Positions 12,959 through 13,953 of a DNA stretch of 13,953 nt are shown in pieces. The notes below the pieces were generated by a model. The model was not told the origin of the DNA. It saw only the letters and a program-made list of their open reading frames with translations, and did no database searches. The stretch comes from Methanobacteriota archaeon. Its GTDB lineage: Archaea; Methanobacteriota; Methanobacteria; Methanobacteriales; Methanobacteriaceae. A program made the translations under genes and the position numbers. The stretch covers positions 1-13,953 of the forward strand of contig JAEYSH010000220.1 in assembly GCA_023434825.1 (NCBI GenBank), given 5' to 3'. Position 1 is the first letter of the stretch. Each line of letters starts with the position of its first letter.

Positions 12959-13953
12959 TTATTTAATAACCATTAAGGTTTCATCAGCGTTTACTGTGTC
13001 CCCTTCGTTAATGAAGATTTCTTTTACAGTTCCAGATTCTGGAGCGTGAATATCATTCTCCATTTTCATAGCTTCTAAAACTGCAACAACATCTCCTTCA
13101 TTAACTTTGTCTCCAACATCAACTTTGAGTTTAAGGATCATTCCCTGCATTGTGGTAGTAACGCCACCTTCAACAGGTCCTGTAGGTGCTTGAACGCCTG
13201 CACTCTCAATTTCCATGTATCCTACTGGAAGAACTTTTACGTTGAACATTTCGCCGTCTACATCAACTGCATATTCTGTAGGAACTCCTGATGGTGCTTC
13301 ACATGCATTTTCATCTGTGGGTGGTTTAAGTTCCTCTTCTTCTGCCTCACCTTTTAAGAATTTAGGAGCTACTGCAGGATAGAGTGCATAGGTTAAAACG
13401 TCTTCTTCTTTTTTGATGATTCCTAATTTTTCGCCTTCTTCTTTGTATTTTTCAAGTTCTGGCTCCAGAATATCTCCCGGTCTTGCATCTATTGTTTCCT
13501 CATCACCAATGATTTGCTTTCGAATTTCTTCATTCACTGGTGCTGGAGGCCTTCCATAATAACCTTTCAGGTAATCTTTAACTTCTTTCGAGACATTTTT
13601 ATACCTTTCTCCACCTAATACGTTCATTACAGCTTGTATTCCCACAATCTGGCTAGTTGGAGTTACAAGAGGCGGATAGCCTAAGTCTTTTCTAACTTTG
13701 GGCACTTCTTCAAGCACTTCTTCATATCTATCAAGTGCATTTTGCTCTTTTAGTTGAGATACAAAGTTTGAAAGCATTCCTCCAGGGATCTGGTAAATCA
13801 AAACATCAGTATCTATTTGCTGAGTAATAGGATCAAGTATGCTGCTGTATTTTTTCCTTATTTCTTCGAAATACTTTTTTATATTATTTAAAAGCTTTAA
13901 ATCAAGCTCTGTATCGTAAGGGGTACCTTGAAGAGCTGCAACCATACTTTCAG
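12959..13953 (-). CDS. pycB: Pyruvate carboxylase subunit B, C-terminal part (start outside window)
   Basis: PycB carries the carboxyltransferase and biotin carrier parts of the two-subunit archaeal pyruvate carboxylase, which makes oxaloacetate from pyruvate and bicarbonate together with the biotin carboxylase PycA. The frame runs off the end of the window; residues before the Met at 13945 read ESMVAALQGTPYDT without a break, so that Met is internal. About 331 residues are visible: the end of the carboxyltransferase barrel, the conserved carboxylase domain, and a C-terminal biotinyl domain with the biotin lysine in EAMKME (lysine codon 13064-13066). The Ala/Pro linker before the biotinyl domain is short. 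Sodium-pump oxaloacetate decarboxylase alpha is a close relative, but no membrane subunit is seen. Confidence 0.92.
   Translation of the reverse strand, partial: ESMVAALQGTPYDTELDLKLLNNIKKYFEEIRKKYSSILDPITQQIDTDVLIYQIPGGMLSNFVSQLKEQNALDRYEEVLEEVPKVRKDLGYPPLVTPTSQIVGIQAVMNVLGGERYKNVSKEVKDYLKGYYGRPPAPVNEEIRKQIIGDEETIDARPGDILEPELEKYKEEGEKLGIIKKEEDVLTYALYPAVAPKFLKGEAEEEELKPPTDENACEAPSGVPTEYAVDVDGEMFNVKVLPVGYMEIESAGVQAPTGPVEGGVTTTMQGMILKLKVDVGDKVNEGDVVAVLEAMKMENDIHAPESGTVKEIFINEGDTVNADETLMVIK

Noticed and set aside
1..13953. CRISPR array, insertion sequence, tRNA or rRNA gene
   Set aside because: I saw no regularly spaced identical repeats, transposase-like frame, terminal inverted repeats, or tRNA T-loop (GGTTCRA) inside a cloverleaf arrangement.

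Overview
The window reads as a piece of chromosome from a mesophilic hydrogenotrophic methanogen of the Methanobacteriales, most likely Methanobacterium or a close relative. The base composition is AT-rich. Several starts are preceded by GGTGAT- or GGAG-type ribosome sites, and promoters look like archaeal TATA boxes followed by short leaders. The gene content is also typical: methanofuran tyrosine decarboxylase (mfnA), archaeal tRNA C56 methylase, two-subunit fumarase and pyruvate carboxylase, the CbiS-type cobamide salvage fusion, LarC, and QueC for archaeosine. The genus is an inference. I see no mobile element, CRISPR array, rRNA or tRNA.

Layout. Bases 1-1387 (+) hold the 3' part of mfnA followed closely by a fumarase beta-subunit gene. 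Bases 1428-4223 (-) encode a large secreted subtilisin-like protease with five chitobiase-C-terminal-like repeats and an unusual basic, aromatic tail. After an AT-rich gap that may hold a small transcript, 4610-7024 (-) is a compact three-gene unit transcribed in the order cbiS, cobS, trm56. A PII-like gene (7237-7566, +) diverges from it. A 400-base non-coding stretch with two TATA boxes leads to a small secreted Cys/His protein (to 8594, +), whose signal peptide is encoded only if translation starts at a non-ATG codon. A stand-alone receiver-domain response regulator (8685-9131, -) faces it. Bases 9558-12192 (+) carry larC, an unrecognised two-helix membrane protein, and queC. Bases 12197-12886 (-) encode a class I SAM methyltransferase, and 12959 to the window end (-) is the C-terminal half of pycB.

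How the genes fit together. Most are housekeeping: cofactors (methanofuran, cobamide, possibly a nickel-pincer cofactor), tRNA modification (Trm56 and the preQ0/archaeosine route through QueC), and anaplerotic C4 metabolism (PycB makes oxaloacetate; fumarase interconverts malate and fumarate). The accessory part is the cell-surface material: the protease and the small Cys/His protein. The most unusual points are the missing canonical start of the Cys/His protein with its odd leader, the basic-aromatic tail and near-identical internal repeats of the protease, and a possible small transcript at about 4348-4462. No clear multi-gene novel system is visible.
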